Source: Micromonospora sp. MA102 (lineage in GTDB: Bacteria > Actinomycetota > Actinomycetes > Mycobacteriales > Micromonosporaceae). From it: 64,000 nt of DNA. How positions within the stretch are numbered: position 1 is the stretch's first letter; each line of letters begins with the position of its first letter. The DNA is taken from NCBI RefSeq assembly GCF_025460765.1, contig NZ_JAMWEG010000015.1, positions 62,001 through 126,000 of the forward strand, written 5' to 3'. Shown piece after piece: positions 60,994 through 64,000 of this stretch. Both the position numbers and the translations under genes were made by a program. Below the pieces are notes generated by a model. That model was not told where the DNA came from. It ran no database searches and saw nothing but the letters and a program-made list of their open reading frames with translations.

Positions 60994-62823
60994 TCAACGA
61001 CCGGCGTCGAGGAGCCGGTCGAGGTTCGACGCGGTGCTGATGAGGGACAGGTGGCTGAACGCCTGCGGGAAGTTGCCGGCCTGCTCCCCGGTCGGGGCGA
61101 TCTCCTCCGAGTAGAGGCCGAGCTGGCTGCTGTAGGTGAGCATCTTCTCGAAGGTCAACTGCGCGTCGTCGAGCCGGCCGGACTCGGCCAGGGCCTGCAC
61201 GTACCAGAAGGTGCACATGGTGAAGGTGCTCTCCCCGCCGGAGAGACCGTCGATGGTGGCACCCGGGTCGTACCGGTAGACGAGGCTGTCGGACACGAGG
61301 TCCGCGTCGATGGCCCGCAGGGTCGACTGCCACATCGGATCGGTCGGCGCGACGAAGCCGAGCGAGGGCATGGCAAGCAGCGCCGCGTCGAGCACGTCGC
61401 TGCCGTAGTGCTGGACGAAGGCGCGTCGCCCCGGGTGGTAGCCGCGGGCCATGACCTGCTCGTAGACGCGGTTCCGCGTCGCCGCCCACCGGCCGACGTC
61501 GCCGGGGCGCCCGTGCCGGTTGGCCAGCCGGACCGCCCGGTCAAGCGCCACCCACGACATCAGGCGCCCGTAGGTGAAATCCTGCCGGCCGGCCCGCGTC
61601 TCCCAGATCCCGTCGTCGGGCTGGTCCCAGTGCGCGCAGAGCCAGTCCATCGTCCGGACGAGGTGCTGCCAGCCGTCGTGGGAGCCCTGCAGACCGCGGT
61701 CGTCGGCGAGGTGCAGAGAGTTGAGCACCTCGCCGTAGATGTCGAGTTGCAGTTGCTTCGCCGCGCCGTTGCCGATCCGCACCGGCGCGGACCCCCGGTA
61801 GCCCTCAAGGTGGTCGAGCACCTCCTCGGTGATGTCCGGTGAGCCGTCGACGCGGTACATGACCTGCAGCGGCACGCCGCCGGCCTCGGCGTCGCGGATC
61901 CGGTCCTCCACCCAGTGCTCGTACTGCCAGGCCTCGTCGGTGAAGCCCAGGCTCAGCAGGGCGTGCACCGAGAAGGACGCGTCCCGGATCCAGGTGTAGC
62001 GGTAGTCCCAGTTGCGTTCGCCGCCCACCTGCTCGGGCAGCCCGGCGGTGGGGGCGGCGATCAGCGCGCCGGTCGGCGCGTACGTCATGAGCTTGAGCGT
62101 CATGGCCGACCGCTCCACCATCTCCCGCCACCGTCCCGTGTAGCAGGAGCGGCCGATCCAGCGCCGCCAGAAGTCGCGGGTCTGTTCGAGCAGCTCGCGC
62201 ACCTCCCCCGGCGAATAGGGACGCGGCGGCTCCGGGGACTGCGTCTCCAGGACGACGCCGCCGGCCTCGCCCTCCTGCAGGGTGGCGACGACGCACACCC
62301 CGTCCTCGCTCCGCCGGCTCTCGTTCTCCCCGTGGAGCTGGTCGCCGTAGCGGACGATGTTCACGGTGAGCGAGAGCCCTGGGCTGCGGAAGACCGTGCC
62401 GTCCGGGTGCACCTCCTGCTCGTGCCGGTCCCGCCCGTAGTTGAACCGGGGTCGGCAGTCCACCCGAAACCGCATGGTGCCGCGCACCACCCGCAGCATG
62501 CGGACCAGGCGGTGGTGGTCGGTGGCCCGGTCGCCCGCCACCGGCATGAAGTCCACCAGTTCGCCGACCCCGTCCGCGCTGAGGAAGCGGGTGATGAGGA
62601 TGGGGGTCCCCGGCAGGTAGAGCTGCTTGCTGGTGTAGTCGACGCCGTCCGGCGCGACCTCGAAGTAGCCGCCCCGACGCCGGTCGAGCAGGCCGCCGAA
62701 GATGCTCGGCGAGTCGAACCGAGGGGCGCAGAACCAGTCCAGCGTGCCGTCCTTCGCGACGAGCGCCGCCGTCTGCAGGTCACCGATCAGGCCGTGGTCC
62801 TCCACCGCCGGGTACGACTCCAC
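60994..62823 (-). CDS. Glycoside hydrolase family 15 (glucoamylase/trehalase-like)
   Basis: A 609-residue GH15 protein: YPAVEDHGLIGDLQTAALVAKDGTLDWFCAPRFDSPSIFGGLLD at the N-terminus, ERNWDYRYTWIRDASF in the barrel, and late EEIAPTGEQAGNFPQAFSHLSLI with the Glu region. The close relatives are glucoamylases or trehalases. No signal peptide, so it is cytoplasmic. GTG 62823 with GGAGGT upstream is preferred to the longer open frame. Confidence 0.88.
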   Translation of the reverse strand: MESYPAVEDHGLIGDLQTAALVAKDGTLDWFCAPRFDSPSIFGGLLDRRRGGYFEVAPDGVDYTSKQLYLPGTPILITRFLSADGVGELVDFMPVAGDRATDHHRLVRMLRVVRGTMRFRVDCRPRFNYGRDRHEQEVHPDGTVFRSPGLSLTVNIVRYGDQLHGENESRRSEDGVCVVATLQEGEAGGVVLETQSPEPPRPYSPGEVRELLEQTRDFWRRWIGRSCYTGRWREMVERSAMTLKLMTYAPTGALIAAPTAGLPEQVGGERNWDYRYTWIRDASFSVHALLSLGFTDEAWQYEHWVEDRIRDAEAGGVPLQVMYRVDGSPDITEEVLDHLEGYRGSAPVRIGNGAAKQLQLDIYGEVLNSLHLADDRGLQGSHDGWQHLVRTMDWLCAHWDQPDDGIWETRAGRQDFTYGRLMSWVALDRAVRLANRHGRPGDVGRWAATRNRVYEQVMARGYHPGRRAFVQHYGSDVLDAALLAMPSLGFVAPTDPMWQSTLRAIDADLVSDSLVYRYDPGATIDGLSGGESTFTMCTFWYVQALAESGRLDDAQLTFEKMLTYSSQLGLYSEEIAPTGEQAGNFPQAFSHLSLISTASNLDRLLDAGR

Positions 62824-63040
62824 CGGGACCTCCGTCTCGTCTCGCCGCTGCCCCCGGCGTCTACCCCTGCCCCGCCGGCACACACCTGAGCCATCGTGGG
62901 CCGCTGCCCGGTTCCGCACCCGCGGCGGTGTCCGTCCCGTTCGTCGTCATCCACTGTTCACGGAACTTGATCTAGACCATTACTTCCAGCTCTGTCTATA
63001 TGGGTGCCAGCACATGCCAATCCCATCCGGATGGAGTCCC

Positions 63041-63700
63041 ATGACCCGCACGCTGCGCGCCACGGCCATCAGCCTCGCCGCGATCCTGGCCGCCACCCTC
63101 GGCCTCACCCAGCCCGCCCCGGCCGCCGGCTACTCCGCCTCCCTGACCACCGCCGTCGCCGGACTGCCCGTGGCCACCGAGGTCCGCACCGGCTACAGCC
63201 GCGACCTCTTCCCACACTGGATCGACGCCGACGGCGACGGCTGCAACACGCGCAACGAGGTTCTCTACGCCGAGGCCACCACCAAGCCCACGATCAGCGG
63301 CACCTGCACCCTCTCCGGCGGCCGCTGGTACTCCTACTACGACAACGCCTACTGGACGCTCACCGGCGACCTCGACATCGACCACATGGTGCCGCTCGCC
63401 GAGGCCTGGGACTCCGGCGCCCGCAACTGGACCACCAGCCGCCGCCAGGCGTACGCGAACGACCTGGGCGACTCCCGCGCGCTGGCCGCGGTCACCGACA
63501 ACGTCAACCAGGCCAAGGGCGACCAGGACCCGGCCACCTGGCTGCCGTCGTACGCCTCCGCCCGCTGCCGCTACGTCGGCGAGTGGGTGGCGGTGAAGGT
63601 GCGGTGGCGGCTCACCGTGGACAGCGCCGAGAAGAGCGCCCTGACCAGCTGGGCGAACAACTGCCCGGCCACCACGATCTCCGTCACCTACGCGTACTGA
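63041..63700 (+). CDS. Secreted HNH-family (DUF1524/GmrSD-like) nuclease
   Basis: A 219-residue secreted protein: signal peptide about 1-29 (TAISLAAILAATLGLTQPAPAAG), then GYSRDLFPHWIDADGDGCNTRNEVL, and the nuclease core DIDHMVPLAEAWDSGARNW ... NVNQAKGDQDPATWLP, the HNH fold of DUF1524. Probably an extracellular nuclease. ATG with GGAG upstream. Preceded by an AT-rich stretch (62955-63003) that may be its promoter. Confidence 0.87.
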   Translation: MTRTLRATAISLAAILAATLGLTQPAPAAGYSASLTTAVAGLPVATEVRTGYSRDLFPHWIDADGDGCNTRNEVLYAEATTKPTISGTCTLSGGRWYSYYDNAYWTLTGDLDIDHMVPLAEAWDSGARNWTTSRRQAYANDLGDSRALAAVTDNVNQAKGDQDPATWLPSYASARCRYVGEWVAVKVRWRLTVDSAEKSALTSWANNCPATTISVTYAY

Positions 63701-63771
63701 CGCTCCCCGTTCTGAATCTTGGAGAGTTGGCGTTCGCTCCGGACGGCGACTCTCCAAGATCTCAGGGAGCG
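63701..63771. terminator. Long nested inverted repeat after the secreted nuclease gene
   Basis: Inner arms ATCTTGGAGAGT (63716-63727) and its exact complement (63749-63760) lie inside outer arms CGCTCCC/GGGAGCG (63701-63707/63765-63771). It starts right at the nuclease stop and can be a bidirectional terminator, or an intergenic repeat. Confidence 0.6.
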
Positions 63772-63827
63772 GCGGATCGGCGCCGCCGACGTGGACCGGA
63801 TCAGCGGCCCCGCCACGGGCGGTCTCG

Positions 63828-64000
63828 TCAGCTGGTGGCCGGGGAGCGGTTCACCACCTGGAACATGGCGTGGTCCTGCCAGCGGCCGGCGATGTTGAGG
63901 TACTCCGGCGCCATGCCGAACCGCACGAACCCGTTACGTTCCAGCACCGCCTGCGACCTGACGTTGTGCAGCAGGGTCTCCGCCTGCACCCGGTGCAGCC
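63828..64000 (-). CDS. GNAT acetyltransferase (RimJ-like), 5' end outside the window
   Basis: The visible C-terminal part reads LHRVQAETLLHNVRSQAVLERNGF, then FGMAPEYLNIAGRWQDHAMFQV, the typical end of RimJ/alanine-acetyltransferase proteins. The stop is at 63828-63830. Start and N-terminal half are missing. Confidence 0.75.
   Translation of the reverse strand, partial: LHRVQAETLLHNVRSQAVLERNGFVRFGMAPEYLNIAGRWQDHAMFQVVNRSPATS

Overview
The window is chromosomal DNA of a very GC-rich actinobacterium. Gene content points to the Micromonosporaceae (Micromonospora or a close relative): GTG starts are common, coding is dense on both strands, there is a full Pup-proteasome locus, and secreted carbohydrate-active proteins carry CBM2 and discoidin modules. 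The genus is inferred from style and synteny. No rRNA, tRNA, CRISPR array, transposase or phage gene was seen.

Layout. 1-13,035 is an accessory stretch: a secreted discoidin protein (cut by the left edge), a secreted CBM2 esterase, then small regulator-plus-enzyme units (TetR/GNAT; MarR/MBL hydrolase/aldo-keto reductase; a 2-hydroxyacid dehydrogenase; an HxlR-peroxiredoxin fusion facing an MFS exporter; DUF4037; MarR with haloalkane dehalogenase). From 13,125 to about 51,650 runs the conserved actinobacterial block equivalent to M. tuberculosis Rv2090-Rv2119: 5'-3' exonuclease, helY, tatC, tatA, pafC, pafB, pafA, prcA, prcB, pup, dop, arc/mpa, ferredoxin, trmI and a RecB-like nuclease. It is interrupted by about 12.7 kb of other genes between helY and tatC (16,961-29,600), by a dTDP-sugar dehydratase gene between prcA and pafA, and by a recombination-endonuclease-VII-like gene between pup and prcB. 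From 51,721 to 57,250 a NarL-type two-component system precedes a MacB/FtsX-type ABC transporter. The right end holds a mixed set: HAD phosphatase, zinc metallopeptidase lipoprotein, methyltransferase, GH15 enzyme, secreted HNH nuclease and a truncated acetyltransferase gene.

How the genes work together. Dop deamidates Pup (it ends in Gln here), PafA ligates it to substrate lysines, ARC/Mpa unfolds pupylated proteins and PrcA/PrcB degrade them. PafB/PafC are WYL-domain activators of DNA-damage genes. TatA/TatC export folded proteins. A U-tailed terminator separates dop from pup, so pup-endoVII-prcB-prcA probably has its own promoter.

Most interesting points. (1) A lower-GC two-gene cassette at 26,685-28,860 encodes a small secreted protein and a membrane-anchored protein whose repeats resemble an alpha/alpha-toroid, behind a structured leader; I recognise neither protein. 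(2) An HxlR-peroxiredoxin fusion keeps a candidate sensing Cys in each half. (3) The endonuclease-VII-like gene in the proteasome operon has lost half of the cysteines in each N-terminal zinc knuckle and overlaps the prcB start. (4) A probable one-base frameshift lies in a C6 run near the end of a secreted-protein gene at 20,439-20,444.
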